Shown: positions 11,923-21,163 of the stretch, in pieces | Position numbering within the stretch: the first letter of the stretch is position 1 | How the letters are laid out: each line of letters begins with the position of its first letter | Assembly (NCBI RefSeq): GCF_040939125.1 | Contig: NZ_CP162495.1 | Location: forward strand, 310,001-374,000 | Direction: 5' to 3' | Length of the DNA: 64,000 bases | Origin: Clostridium sp. BJN0013 | Lineage (GTDB): Bacteria; Bacillota; Clostridia; Clostridiales; Clostridiaceae | Notes under the pieces: generated by a model | Database searches by the model: none | The model's input: the letters and a program-made list of their open reading frames with translations, nothing else | Told to the model about the DNA's origin: nothing | Translations under genes and position numbers: made by a program

Positions 11923-12148
11923 ATTAAATATGCACATTCTATTATGTAAATTTATATATTAATATAAGGCCCTCCTTATAGAATTCTTATTTTTTGGAAA
12001 CAGTAATTAATCTATTATTTCTAAACTTTAGTAAAAATAATATAAAATAAAAGCTTTTACGAATAGTAATAAAAAAGTTGTCCATAATTTCTAAAATAAG
12101 GGTAAGGAGGTGAAAAGTTCTGTATAATATATCGCAGGACTATATTAT

Positions 12149-12886
12149 ATGAAGAAACGAGGAATAATATTCTTTTTACTGATATATTTAATATCTTTTC
12201 AATGTTATTTGGAAGTACCAGTAAATGGCTGTTATAATAAACGAATATTTCAGAAAGGGTATAGTACTTCTTTAGAAAAAGTAGATTTATTTAAAGATAT
12301 ATTGGATAGAACTCACAGTCATCCTACAGAATGTGGAGGAATGTTGGTTTTTACTACTACAAACTATGGGGAAAAAACAGCAAATGAGATATTCACAAAA
12401 TTAGATGAGTATTATAAATTAAATAAGAAAGTATGTAAGAATAATCAAATGTATTCTGTAGATTTTAATAATAGCTATATTGAAGGTTATATACAAAGTG
12501 TGAAATATGAAGATTATAATATTATAACGATTAACGTTATACAAAAAAGTAATGTATATGAATTAAAAAATATAAAAAACAATTTAAATGAATGTGTTCC
12601 AAAAGAAGCAAAAAAATGCAGATATTTTCAATATGTTAAGGCAAAAGTTGAATATGGAAAGGTTGAAGCTTTAAATAAACAGATAAAAGAAATTTTAGAA
12701 TATTGGGATGCATGTAATATCAAAACTGTAGCCTTACAAGAAGGATATACTAATACTGCATATACCCATAGATATGAAAGTATACAAAGCAATGGAGATC
12801 TAATAGATTTTAATTATGCTGTTATGAAATATGATATGGAAACTTATATAATTATGGGAACTCCAGAGATAATGACTGCATATTAA
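12149..12886 (+). CDS. YwmB-like secreted or membrane-anchored protein
   Basis: The 245-residue protein starts with an N-terminal hydrophobic helix (residues 5-20, a signal peptide or anchor) and has no catalytic motif I recognise. Its place between atpC and murA/spoIID, its size and its signal sequence match YwmB of Bacillus, a family of unknown function sometimes labelled TATA-box-binding-like because of its fold. Conserved-looking stretches are ECGGMLVFTTT and KTVALQEGYTNTAYT. A strong AAGGAGGTG site lies at 12104-12112, too far upstream for this ATG. There it would instead serve a five-codon GTG frame ending TAA. The site nearest the ATG is a weaker GCAGGA. Confidence 0.65.
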   Translation: MKKRGIIFFLLIYLISFQCYLEVPVNGCYNKRIFQKGYSTSLEKVDLFKDILDRTHSHPTECGGMLVFTTTNYGEKTANEIFTKLDEYYKLNKKVCKNNQMYSVDFNNSYIEGYIQSVKYEDYNIITINVIQKSNVYELKNIKNNLNECVPKEAKKCRYFQYVKAKVEYGKVEALNKQIKEILEYWDACNIKTVALQEGYTNTAYTHRYESIQSNGDLIDFNYAVMKYDMETYIIMGTPEIMTAY

Positions 12887-13207
12887 TAATATATACTATT
12901 GAATTATAATGGAATTTTAATTTGCAACATAAGTACTGTCTTTTTCATATTATTGTTTTTTAAAAATAATTGTCTGCTAGGATGAACTGTCTTACATAAT
13001 ATTTTGTTAATAAAATCCTACATGATAGAAAAACTATCAAAGGAGCTTATTTCTTTAATTTTAAGTGAAATGAGATTACCATCTTTGACTTGTAATTTAC
13101 TTTGATACTATTTAACTTAAAAATAAATAGTGCCTCTCGTTAAAAAATGGTCATTGAATTGGTAAAAATTAATTAACATATCAGCAATTATAGAATGGAG
13201 GAACACT
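12887..13207. other. Intergenic region upstream of murA
   Basis: No gene or clear terminator is seen in this 321-bp AT-rich gap. The murA ribosome binding site TGGAGGAAC lies at its end. Confidence 0.4.
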
Positions 13208-14467
13208 ATGAATAAGATAGTAATCAAAGGAGGAAGTAACCTCCATGGGGAAGTTAACATCAGTGCTGCTAAAAATTCAGTATTACCTATTATAGCGGCT
13301 TCCATTTTAAGTGGGGATAAGTGCATTATAGATAATGTTCCTATGTTAGAGGATGTTTTTGTAATAAGTAATATATTAAAAAGTATATATGCAGATGTAA
13401 TTATAGATAAGAATTTAAATAAGATTATTATAGATACTTCTAATATAAGTTATTGTGATCCCTGTAGTGAACTAGTGAAAAAAATGAGGGCATCATTTTT
13501 AATAATGGGACCTATGATATCAAGATTTGGAGGATTTAAATTATGTCTTCCTGGAGGATGTAATATTGGAACTAGGCCAATAGACTTGCATTTAAAAGGG
13601 TTTGCGGCTCTTGGTGCAAAGGTAAATGTAGAACATGGATTTGTAGAAGCAAAAGCTAAAAAATTAATAGGAAATAAAATATATTTGGATTTTCCATCAG
13701 TAGGCGCTACAGAAAATATAATGATGGCAGCAGTGACTGCTGAAGGAGAGACTATAATAGAAAATGCAGCGGAAGAACCGGAGATAAAAGATCTGGCAGA
13801 CTTTTTGAATAGTATGGGTGCAAATATAACTGGTGCAGGGTCTAGGGCTATTCATATAAAAGGAGTAAAAAATTTGAAAGGTAGTAGTCATAGTCCAATA
13901 TGTGACAGGATAGAGTCAGGAACATTTATGGTAGCTGCAGCCATAACTAAGAGCAAGATTAGAATAAATGGTATAAATGAGGAATATTTAAAGCCTATAA
14001 TTGCTAAACTTACAGAGGCTGGGGTATATATAAAATGTGAAGGAAATAGTTTAATTGTAGATGGGAATAGAGAGTTAAATCCTATAGATATTAAGACTAT
14101 GCCTTATCCAGGATTTCCTACGGATATGCAATCACAAGTAACTGGTTTATTAAGTACAGTTAAAGGTACAAGTATTATAACTGAAACCATTTTTGAAAAT
14201 AGATTTATGCATGTAATGGAAATGAAAAGAATGGGAGCAAATATAAAGATAGATGGAAGAAGTGCAGTCATAGAAGGAGTTGATAAGCTTACAGGAGCAG
14301 AAGTAAAAGCTACAGATCTTAGAGCTGGTGCTGCACTTATACTTTGTGGGCTAGCGGCAGAAGGAAAAACAGAAGTTACAGATGTATATCATATAGATAG
14401 AGGATATGTAGATATTGAAAAAAAGCTAAAAGCATTGGGCGCTGATATTGAAAGAATAAATGAATAA
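13208..14467 (+). CDS. murA: UDP-N-acetylglucosamine 1-carboxyvinyltransferase
   Basis: The 419-residue cytoplasmic enzyme transfers enolpyruvate from PEP to UDP-GlcNAc, the first committed step of peptidoglycan synthesis. The catalytic loop is PGGCNIGTRPID with Cys118, the residue alkylated by fosfomycin. N-terminal KGGSNLHGEVNISAAKN and the RIESGTFMVAA and LRAGAALILCG motifs are typical. The position upstream of spoIID resembles murAA of Bacillus. A terminator follows. Confidence 0.97.
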   Translation: MNKIVIKGGSNLHGEVNISAAKNSVLPIIAASILSGDKCIIDNVPMLEDVFVISNILKSIYADVIIDKNLNKIIIDTSNISYCDPCSELVKKMRASFLIMGPMISRFGGFKLCLPGGCNIGTRPIDLHLKGFAALGAKVNVEHGFVEAKAKKLIGNKIYLDFPSVGATENIMMAAVTAEGETIIENAAEEPEIKDLADFLNSMGANITGAGSRAIHIKGVKNLKGSSHSPICDRIESGTFMVAAAITKSKIRINGINEEYLKPIIAKLTEAGVYIKCEGNSLIVDGNRELNPIDIKTMPYPGFPTDMQSQVTGLLSTVKGTSIITETIFENRFMHVMEMKRMGANIKIDGRSAVIEGVDKLTGAEVKATDLRAGAALILCGLAAEGKTEVTDVYHIDRGYVDIEKKLKALGADIERINE

Positions 14468-14487
14468 TTTTTATGTTATTAGTAGAA

Positions 14488-14527
14488 AAAAGAAGAAAAG
14501 TAAAATAAAAATTTTCTTCTTTTTTAT
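14488..14527 (+). terminator. Terminator after murA
   Basis: AGAAGAAAA pairs with TTTTCTTCT about 11 nt later, followed by a T-run. AT-rich but well formed. Confidence 0.75.
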
Positions 14528-14604
14528 TGTTCAAAGATTTTCATTGGAATAATTTAAATGCTAATGTAATAAGGATATATTAAGTCATAATACGGGAGAA
14601 CAAA

Positions 14605-15642
14605 ATGAAAAGATGTATTACAAACTTTTTCAAAAAACTTATTATTTTAGTATCTATGAGTACAGCATTTATAGTATTACTTTCTTTGGGCATAAACGGC
14701 ATGAAAATTAGCCAATACACTATACCAGAATTTTTAATGAGATCCATAAATAAAAGCTATAATTATAATCCGCAGTATATAAAAGTATATATAAGTGAAG
14801 AAAATAAAATAGAAAAAATGACCTTGGAAGAATACGTAATAGGAGTTGTAGCAGCTGAAATGCCAGCGGAATTTTCGGAAGAAGCAATTAAGGCTCAAGC
14901 TGTAGCAGCTAGAACCTTTGGGGCAGCCCATATGGAGATATATGGAGGGAAAAAATATAAAAGTAATACTGGAGCAGACGTATGTGATACAGTTAAATGT
15001 CAAGTATTCACAAATAAAGAGGAAAGAATGAAAAACTGGCCTGAATCTGAGAGAAATGAATATTGGGATAAAATAGTAAATGCAGTAGAAGCTACTTCAG
15101 GACAGATATTAACCTATAAAAATAAACTGGTTATGGAACCTTATTATTTTGCGGTAAGTGGGGGTAGGACAGAAAATGCAGTAGATGTGTTTGGAAAGGG
15201 AGAAGAATATTTAAAGAGTGTAGAAAGCCCTGGGGAAGAAGATGCATCTAAGTATAAAACTTCTATACAATTATCCTATACTAATTTTATAAATAAAATA
15301 AATTCTCAATATCCTAATTCGAGATTGTCCGTAAAAAATTTATCTGATCAAGTATGTATAGAATCTAGAAATGAAGGAGGGTCTGTTAAAGAAATTAAAT
15401 TAGGATCAATTACTATATCTGGAGCAAAATTTAGAACTATTATGTCATTAAATTCTTCAGATTTTAATATTTATTTTAAAGACAATATTATTATTGAGTG
15501 TATTGGATATGGGCATAGAGTGGGAATGAGTCAGTGGGGAGCAAATGCCATGGCAAAACAGGGTAAAACTTATAAAGAAATATTAGCCCATTATTACAAT
15601 AAAACAGAGCTTCAAAATTTAGAAATATTTCGCAATAAATAA
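14605..15642 (+). CDS. spoIID: Stage II sporulation protein D
   Basis: The 345-residue protein has an N-terminal membrane anchor (residues 10-33) and the SpoIID/LytB domain. SpoIID is a lytic transglycosylase that with SpoIIP and SpoIIM degrades septal peptidoglycan during engulfment. The diagnostic motif YVIGVVAAEMPAEFSEEAIK lies at about residues 76-95, with its glutamate (VAAEMP) the likely catalytic residue. QAVAARTF follows, and the C-terminal end has GYGHRVGMSQWGANAMA. The neighbours murA and spoIIQ/spoIIID fit the conserved Firmicute order. Expression is expected from sigma E; I did not assign the promoter. Confidence 0.95.
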   Translation: MKRCITNFFKKLIILVSMSTAFIVLLSLGINGMKISQYTIPEFLMRSINKSYNYNPQYIKVYISEENKIEKMTLEEYVIGVVAAEMPAEFSEEAIKAQAVAARTFGAAHMEIYGGKKYKSNTGADVCDTVKCQVFTNKEERMKNWPESERNEYWDKIVNAVEATSGQILTYKNKLVMEPYYFAVSGGRTENAVDVFGKGEEYLKSVESPGEEDASKYKTSIQLSYTNFINKINSQYPNSRLSVKNLSDQVCIESRNEGGSVKEIKLGSITISGAKFRTIMSLNSSDFNIYFKDNIIIECIGYGHRVGMSQWGANAMAKQGKTYKEILAHYYNKTELQNLEIFRNK

Positions 15643-15662
15643 AGTTTATCTAAAGCTCAGAT

Positions 15663-15708
15663 AATAAAGAGATAAAATGAAATTTCATTTTGTCTCTTTA
15701 TTATTTTT
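15663..15708 (+). terminator. Terminator after spoIID
   Basis: An AATAAAGAGA/TCTCTTTATT stem, extended by AAATGAAAT/ATTTCATTT, forms a long hairpin followed by T-rich sequence. Confidence 0.88.
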
Positions 15709-15788
15709 TATAAAAAATATAAAGAAAAAATTATAAAATATGTATTTTTTGTTATTGTCTGGACAAACTACAAAAAGGAGGTGTTCAT

Positions 15789-16502
15789 ATGGACAGAAAA
15801 ATTTTTAGTAGAGCATTTAACTTTTTGAAAAAGGAGGGCTTTTATATAATACTGTTTGTTTGTCTTTGCGTTGTAGCAACAGTTGCAGTAATAACTGCTA
15901 GAAATAATAAAAATCAGAGTGCTGAGTTACAGAAAAGTGTAAGCTTAGAGCAAAAACAAACCAAAGAAACAGCCCAGACAGATGAGAAGCCTTCTTCCAG
16001 TTATGATAATGCTCTCCAAGTAAAAAAGAGTGAAGAAACAAATAGTAATGAATCCGAAGAAACTTCAAAAAGTGTATCTAGTTCAGTTAGTACTTCTTTT
16101 CAAAAACCAGTGGAAGGAAATATTGCAAGAGCATATTCAGAAGATCCAGTATATTGGGATTCTACAGGTACCTATAGACCTAATTTGGGATATGATATAC
16201 AAACAGAGTTGGGGAAACCTGTATTTGCAGCTATGGATGGAAAAGTAGAAGAAGTGAATAAAGCAACTCAGGATGGAGTAGAAGTTATTATAGATCATCA
16301 AAATGGATTAAAAACTATTTATTCTAACTTGGATCCTAATGTTGAAGTTAGTGTCGGTCAAACATTAAAAAAAGGAACTGCTATAGGAATAGTAGGAAAA
16401 AGTACATTAAGAGCAGCATATGAGAAATATGGAGATCATTTGCATTTTGCAGTTCTAAAAGGCAATGAGTTTGTAAATCCAGCTAAATATATAAAATATT
16501 AA
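15789..16502 (+). CDS. spoIIQ: SpoIIQ-like M23 (LytM) peptidase domain protein
   Basis: The 237-residue bitopic protein has a membrane helix at about residues 18-36, a low-complexity Ser/Glu/Lys linker, and a C-terminal LytM domain (about 105-237). It is the forespore half of the Q-AH channel by position next to spoIID and spoIIID. The C-terminal zinc motif HLH (GDHLHFAV) is present. The first motif, normally HxGxD, reads NLGYD, so the histidine is replaced by Asn and catalysis is doubtful. Bacillus SpoIIQ has also lost this histidine. The ATG follows a perfect AAGGAGGTG site. Confidence 0.88.
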   Translation: MDRKIFSRAFNFLKKEGFYIILFVCLCVVATVAVITARNNKNQSAELQKSVSLEQKQTKETAQTDEKPSSSYDNALQVKKSEETNSNESEETSKSVSSSVSTSFQKPVEGNIARAYSEDPVYWDSTGTYRPNLGYDIQTELGKPVFAAMDGKVEEVNKATQDGVEVIIDHQNGLKTIYSNLDPNVEVSVGQTLKKGTAIGIVGKSTLRAAYEKYGDHLHFAVLKGNEFVNPAKYIKY

Positions 16503-16506
16503 TATT

Positions 16507-16542
16507 AGGCCATTTCTTACTATTTTATGGGGAAATGGCCAA
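16507..16542 (+). terminator. Hairpin after spoIIQ-like gene
   Basis: GGCCATTTC pairs with GAAATGGCC across a 14-nt loop. There is no T-run, so it may be a transcript-stabilising or weak terminator hairpin before spoIIID. Confidence 0.5.
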
Positions 16543-16682
16543 CACACCATGAATTTAAAAATGTTAATGAGCATATTTATAAATATAGGGGGGACGAGCA
16601 ACTGTGAAAGATTATGAGAGTAATGAGTATATTTAGAAGTTTTTATTTATTGCGGTCAAGTGTATAAAGGAGTTGAATAAAT

Positions 16683-16937
16683 TTGAAAGATTACATTGAA
16701 GAAAGAGTTTTAGAAGTTGCCAAATATATAATAGGTTCTAAAGCTACTATAAGAAAAACCGCTAAAGTTTTTGGAGTAAGTAAAAGTACTATACACAAAG
16801 ATATGACAGAAAGATTACCAAAGATAAATCCGCAAATTGCCCAGGAAGCTAAAAATATATTGGATTATAACAAGGCAGAAAGGCATATAAGAGGCGGAAA
16901 AGCTACAAAAATGAAATATAAAGCTATTGAGGGGTAA
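16683..16937 (+). CDS. spoIIID: Sporulation transcription factor SpoIIID
   Basis: The 84-residue DNA-binding protein controls mother-cell genes. It contains a helix-turn-helix (IRKTAKVFGVSKSTIHKDM) and the basic C-terminal tail typical of SpoIIID (RHIRGGKATKMKYK). The start is TTG at 16683, with an AAAGGAG site about 11 nt upstream; no closer ATG would retain the N-terminal helix. A tiny GTG frame with a strong ribosome binding site lies just upstream at about 16604 and ends after ten codons. mbl follows. Confidence 0.96.
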   Translation: MKDYIEERVLEVAKYIIGSKATIRKTAKVFGVSKSTIHKDMTERLPKINPQIAQEAKNILDYNKAERHIRGGKATKMKYKAIEG

Positions 16938-17034
16938 AAACATTCCCATTATAATTAGAATGTGATATGATAATAAATATGATAAGTTTATATTTTTATT
17001 GTGAAAAGCTAGTAAGATTAGGAGTGAAAGAGGA

Positions 17035-18066
17035 ATGTTTTTTAATATAGGAACTGATATGGGTATAGATTTAGGCACGGCTACGGTACTTGTTTACATT
17101 AAAGGTAGAGGGGTAATTTTAAAAGAACCTTCAGTTGTTGCTATAGATAAGACTAGAGATAAAGTGCTTGCCGTGGGAGAAGAAGCATGGCAAATGATAG
17201 GGAGAACACCAGGAAATATTGTTGCTATTCGTCCACTAAGGGATGGAGTTATATCTGATTATGATGTAACAGAAAAGATGTTAAAGTATTTTATAGGTAA
17301 GGCTTGTGGGAAAAAAAGAATGTCAGCACCTAGAATAGTAGTATGTGTTCCTTGTGAATCTACTGAAGTTGAAAAGAGAGCTGTAATTGATGCAGCTAAA
17401 AATGCAGGTGCAAAAAAGGTGTTTTTGATTGAAGAACCATTAGCTGCAGCCATTGGTGCAGGAATTGACATAACTAAAGCTAGTGGTAATATGGTAATAG
17501 ATATAGGGGGAGGAACTACGGATGTGGCAGTGATTTCTTTAGGAGGAATAGTTGTAAGATCCTCTATAAAAATAGCAGGAGATAAGTTTGACGAAGCTAT
17601 AATGAAATATATCAGAAAAGAACATAAATTAATGATTGGAGAAAGAACTTCAGAGGATTTAAAAATAAATATAGGTTCTGCCTTTGACAGAGAAGAAGAA
17701 GTGACTATGGAAATAAGGGGAAGAGATTTGGTTACAGGACTTCCTAAAAATATAACAGTGTCCTCAGAAGAAATGAGAATAGCATTAAAGGAAATTGTAA
17801 ATTCTATAGCGGATACAACTCATGCAGTATTAGAGAAAACTCCACCAGAATTAGCAGCGGATATAGCTGAAAAAGGTATTTTTATGACTGGTGGAGGATC
17901 ATTATTAAATGGACTAAGTGATTTAATAAGAGAAATTACAAAAGTACCTGTTTATGTGGTTGAAGATCCTATATCCTGTGTGGCTTTAGGTACAGGCAAA
18001 GTTCTTGAATATTTAGATAAAATGGAAGTTTTCTTTACTGGTGATGATATAACATTAATAGATTAA
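17035..18066 (+). CDS. mbl: MreB/Mbl family rod-shape protein
   Basis: This 343-residue actin-like ATPase organises lateral wall synthesis. Phosphate loops GIDLGTATV (about 10-18) and DIGGGTTDVAV, the adenosine motif GIFMTGGGSLLNGL, and EEPLAAAIGAG are all present. The location directly downstream of spoIIID is that of mbl in Bacillus, which supports Mbl rather than MreB. It is complete. Confidence 0.93.
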   Translation: MFFNIGTDMGIDLGTATVLVYIKGRGVILKEPSVVAIDKTRDKVLAVGEEAWQMIGRTPGNIVAIRPLRDGVISDYDVTEKMLKYFIGKACGKKRMSAPRIVVCVPCESTEVEKRAVIDAAKNAGAKKVFLIEEPLAAAIGAGIDITKASGNMVIDIGGGTTDVAVISLGGIVVRSSIKIAGDKFDEAIMKYIRKEHKLMIGERTSEDLKINIGSAFDREEEVTMEIRGRDLVTGLPKNITVSSEEMRIALKEIVNSIADTTHAVLEKTPPELAADIAEKGIFMTGGGSLLNGLSDLIREITKVPVYVVEDPISCVALGTGKVLEYLDKMEVFFTGDDITLID

Positions 18067-18107
18067 CTATATGGAATAAATATATTTTTAAGATATTAAA
18101 AGAGCAA

Positions 18108-18157
18108 ACTCTAACTTATTGTACTGTAAATTAAACTTATTTAAGTTAGTTTTTTTG
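18108..18157 (+). terminator. Terminator after mbl
   Basis: CTAACTT (18111-18117) pairs with AAGTTAG (18143-18149), followed by seven T. The loop is long. It lies between convergent genes and may act for mbl only. Confidence 0.65.
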
Positions 18158-18167
18158 TTGTATAGGC

Positions 18168-18707
18168 TTAAGATAATATATTGTTATAATATAAATAATA
18201 TGAATGAATTAATGAATAAAGTATTACTTCAGCCATATTTAAAATTAAATTCAGACGAATATTACTAGAGTTACTAAAGAGATTTTCATTTTCATTTGAA
18301 TCAACTATGCCTATTATTGAATAATCTCCTACATTTGGAAGAGACTTTCCTACGCCTTTACCAGGATGAACAGGGAAATCCCTTGCTTGAATTTCTCCTA
18401 TGGTTTCTGGATTCCCTAAACAAGCATCTATCCCTATAATAGTACTATAGGGATGAATTAACTTTATTTGTTTTAATTTATCTTCTATATTTAAAGCATG
18501 TATAGGATCTGAAATTGTACCGTAAGTAGGTAAAGGAAAGTGTTTGCATTTTAGTAGACTACCTACTAAAGGACCTAAACAGTCTCCTATATATCTATCT
18601 GTACCAATACATACAATAATAGTATCTTTATTAATGTAATTCTTTAGAAAGTAGGCAAGTTCATGGTAGGACACAGGATTTTTATAATTGACTTTTACTC
18701 TATTCAT
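18168..18707 (-). CDS. yyaC: Spore protease YyaC family protein
   Basis: The 179-residue protein belongs to the YyaC/DUF1256 family, related in fold to the GPR spore protease. Motifs seen are IIVCIGTDRYIGDCLGPLVG near residues 34-53, GTISDPIHALN, and IIGIDACLGNPETIG, followed by HPGKGVGKSLP. It is made in sporulating cells of Bacillus and Clostridium; its exact substrate is not established. It is convergent with mbl, and its 5' side faces the structured element at 18749. Confidence 0.88.
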   Translation of the reverse strand: MNRVKVNYKNPVSYHELAYFLKNYINKDTIIVCIGTDRYIGDCLGPLVGSLLKCKHFPLPTYGTISDPIHALNIEDKLKQIKLIHPYSTIIGIDACLGNPETIGEIQARDFPVHPGKGVGKSLPNVGDYSIIGIVDSNENENLFSNSSNIRLNLILNMAEVILYSLIHSYYLYYNNILS

Positions 18708-18748
18708 ATATTCACCTTCCTTTATGTATAACCTTATAAATGTTTTTA

Positions 18749-18897
18749 TCCGAAGGCAAGCAATTAGCTAACACTCCCATCTTCTTCAAAGTGAGGGGAT
18801 GAGTACACTATGCCCTTGGATAAGTTCTTCTAGGGTTCAGATGGAGGAAAGCGTTCCTTATGAGTAAACTCTACCTAAACCTAAGAATTACTTGATA
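18749..18897 (+). ncRNA. Repeated structured element, copy 1 of 3
   Basis: About 150 nt that recur in diverged form at 52413 and 54099, always in the same orientation. Conserved blocks are CCGAAGGC, AATTAGCTAACACTCCCATC, CTTCAAAGTG, TTGGATAAGTTCTT, TTCAGATGGAG and CTAAGAATTACTTGAT. Three stems can be drawn: AAGG-CA with TG-C-CCTT (18752-18758 with 18810-18816), a CTCCC hairpin, and GGTTCAGATGGAG with CTCTACCTAAACC. The closing stem has different bases in each copy but pairs in all three, which points to an RNA. It lies between yyaC and the tRNA cluster. The family is not identified. Confidence 0.6.
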
Positions 18898-19119
18898 GAG
18901 AACATTATATATAATGTATATGATGAGAACGGGTAAAATATTAAATTTCAACCATATACATATGATTTTTAAAGGGATCTAAAGAAATATGGAGTAATAA
19001 ACCTTTAATATTATATTATACGGGTATAGTAGGTTTGAAAATAAATGAATGAGAATGTATACTAATCTACGTTAGGTATGTGTGTTTATATTCTATAAAG
19101 ATACATAGTCTGGGAATGA

Positions 19120-19195
<76 letters not shown>

Positions 19196-19200
19196 GATTC

Positions 19201-19285
19201 GGAGGAATTCCCGAGTGGCCAAAGGGGGCAGACTGTAAATCTGTTGTCAGTGACTTCGATGGTTCGAATCCATCTTCCTCCACCA
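19201..19285 (+). tRNA. tRNA-Tyr (GTA)
   Basis: 85-nt class II tRNA with a long variable arm. Acceptor GGAGGAA pairs with TTCCTCC, the anticodon loop is CTGTAAA with GTA, and CCA is encoded. It recurs at 19472 with minor differences in the D arm. Confidence 0.95.
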
Positions 19286-19293
19286 TAAAAATT

Positions 19294-19369
19294 GGGCGCA
19301 TAGCTCAGCTGGGAGAGCATCTGCCTTACAAGCAGGGGGTCACAGGTTCGATCCCTGTTGTGCCCACCA
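19294..19369 (+). tRNA. tRNA-Val (TAC)
   Basis: 76-nt tRNA. Acceptor GGGCGCA pairs with TGTGCCC with one G-T pair, the anticodon loop is CTTACAA with TAC, and CCA is encoded. Confidence 0.95.
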
Positions 19370-19390
19370 CATCATTTAATAATAAAATAA

Positions 19391-19466
<76 letters not shown>

Positions 19467-19471
19467 AATGC

Positions 19472-19556
19472 GGAGGAATTCCCGAGTGGCTAAAGGGGGC
19501 AGACTGTAAATCTGTTGTCAGTGACTTCGATGGTTCGAATCCATCTTCCTCCACCA
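19472..19556 (+). tRNA. tRNA-Tyr (GTA), second copy
   Basis: 85-nt class II tRNA almost identical to 19201-19285; the D arm reads GTGGCTAAAGG instead of GTGGCCAAAGG. CCA is encoded. Confidence 0.95.
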
Positions 19557-19632
19557 TAAAAGGCACTTTTAGGTGTTTTTTATTTTACTTAATTTGTTAT
19601 TTTCATAACCAAGAAAATTCATTATATAAAAG

Positions 19633-19787
19633 CTCTTATCAAGAGAGGTGGAGGGAAAAGGCCCTGTGAAGCCCGGCAACCAGTGTGTGGTCACCAAGGT
19701 GCCAATTCCGGCAGTTAAAAGTCTGCAAGATAAGAGAGTAGTTAATTTATTTAACCTCTTCTTACTGAAGTGGTTTTTTATTTTATA
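19633..19787 (+). promoter_or_regulatory. SAM-I (S-box) riboswitch with terminator upstream of metK
   Basis: The aptamer begins CTCTTATCAAGAGAGGTGGAG and closes with GATAAGAG (19729-19736). The conserved core blocks GGGAAAAGGCCCTGTGAAGC, CCGGCAACC and AAGGTGCCAATTCC are all present. A terminator stem, AACCTCTTC with GAAGTGGTT followed by six T, lies at 19755-19787 just before the metK ribosome binding site. High SAM is expected to switch metK off. Confidence 0.96.
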
Positions 19788-19803
19788 TAGGGAGGTATTA
19801 AGA

Positions 19804-20979
19804 ATGAGAAGACTTTTTACATCTGAATCAGTTACAGAAGGACATCCTGATAAAATGTGCGATCAAATTTCAGATGCTATTTTAGATGCTATTTTAGAAC
19901 GGGATCCCCAGGGGAGAGTGGCATGTGAAACTGCAACTACTACAGGTATGGTTTTAGTTATGGGAGAAATATCTACCAATTGTTACATTGATATTCCTAA
20001 AGTAGTTAGGAAAACTATAAGGGAAATAGGGTACACTAGAGCTAAATATGGATTTGATTGTGATACTTGCGCTGTGTTGAGTTCAATTGACGAACAATCA
20101 TTAGATATAGCTATGGGAGTTGATAAATCCTTAGAAGCCAAAGTAGGTAAAATGGAAAAAGTAGATGCTATAGGAGCTGGAGATCAAGGTATGATGTTTG
20201 GATTTGCAACAAACGAAACTCCAGAATATATGCCTATGCCTATAAACTTAGCCCATAAACTTTCAAAGAGGTTGTCACAAGTCAGAAAAGAAAGTATATT
20301 GAATTATTTAAGACCGGATGGAAAAACACAGGTTACTATAGAATATGCGGATAATAAACCAATTAGAGTTGATACAATAGTAGTATCTACACAGCATGAT
20401 GAATTTGTGACCAGGGAGCAAATTGAAAAAGATATAATAGATAATGTTATAAAACCTATTGTATCACCAGAATTTTTAGATTCTAATACTAAATATTTTA
20501 TAAATCCAACAGGGAGGTTCGTAGTTGGAGGTCCTCAGGGAGATTCTGGACTTACGGGAAGAAAGATAATAGTTGATACATACGGCGGTTACGGAAGACA
20601 TGGCGGCGGGGCATTTTCAGGAAAAGATCCTACTAAAGTCGATAGATCTGCTGCTTATGCTGCTAGGTGGGTGGCTAAGAATTTAGTCGCTGCTGGAGTT
20701 GCTGACAAGCTAGAAATACAAATTGCTTATGCCATAGGTGTAGCAGAACCTGTATCAATAAGTGTAGATACTTTTGGCACACAAAAGATATCAGAAGAGA
20801 GGATAATTGATATAGTAAATAGAGTATTTGATTTAAAGCCAGCAGCTATAATAAGAGACCTAGACTTAAGAAGACCTATATATAGGCAAGTTGCAGCTTA
20901 TGGACATTTTGGAAGAACTGATATAGATTTACCTTGGGAAAGGTTAAATAAAGTTAATGATATAAAAGGTTATTTTTAA
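19804..20979 (+). CDS. metK: S-adenosylmethionine synthetase
   Basis: The 391-residue cytosolic enzyme makes SAM from methionine and ATP. Motifs are [20 protein letters not shown] at the N-terminus, [10 protein letters not shown] near residue 115, and the P-loop [18 protein letters not shown] near 260. The ATG at 19804 follows a GGGAGG site. An upstream in-frame extension runs through the riboswitch and is rejected. The leader makes the regulation by SAM clear. Confidence 0.98.
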   Translation: MRRLFTSESVTEGHPDKMCDQISDAILDAILERDPQGRVACETATTTGMVLVMGEISTNCYIDIPKVVRKTIREIGYTRAKYGFDCDTCAVLSSIDEQSLDIAMGVDKSLEAKVGKMEKVDAIGAGDQGMMFGFATNETPEYMPMPINLAHKLSKRLSQVRKESILNYLRPDGKTQVTIEYADNKPIRVDTIVVSTQHDEFVTREQIEKDIIDNVIKPIVSPEFLDSNTKYFINPTGRFVVGGPQGDSGLTGRKIIVDTYGGYGRHGGGAFSGKDPTKVDRSAAYAARWVAKNLVAAGVADKLEIQIAYAIGVAEPVSISVDTFGTQKISEERIIDIVNRVFDLKPAAIIRDLDLRRPIYRQVAAYGHFGRTDIDLPWERLNKVNDIKGYF

Positions 20980-20982
20980 TAA

Positions 20983-21024
20983 TAAAAGAACTCTGTATTG
21001 TATTATGCGGAGTTCTTTTATTTT
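20983..21024 (+). terminator. Terminator after metK
   Basis: AAAAGAACTC pairs with GAGTTCTTTT, with a loop of about 17 nt, followed by T-rich sequence. Confidence 0.88.
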
Positions 21025-21163
21025 AATTGTTTTTAATAGATACTCAGTTAAGTATGTTAGTATATTTTACATAATACGTCCTCAATAGAACCCACATGGC
21101 AATGACAGCATTACCATCAAAGGAAGCTGATTCTTTGTATTATATAAAATACTTAATACATAT

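Noticed and set aside
12104-12127. AAGGAGGTG followed by a five-codon GTG frame upstream of the ywmB-like gene
   Set aside because: Too short to call a gene; it may be a leader or chance, and there is no supporting pattern.
16604-16636. Ten-codon GTG frame with a strong ribosome binding site upstream of spoIIID
   Set aside because: It resembles the spoIIID start but is too short to support as a coding sequence; possibly a decayed alternative start.
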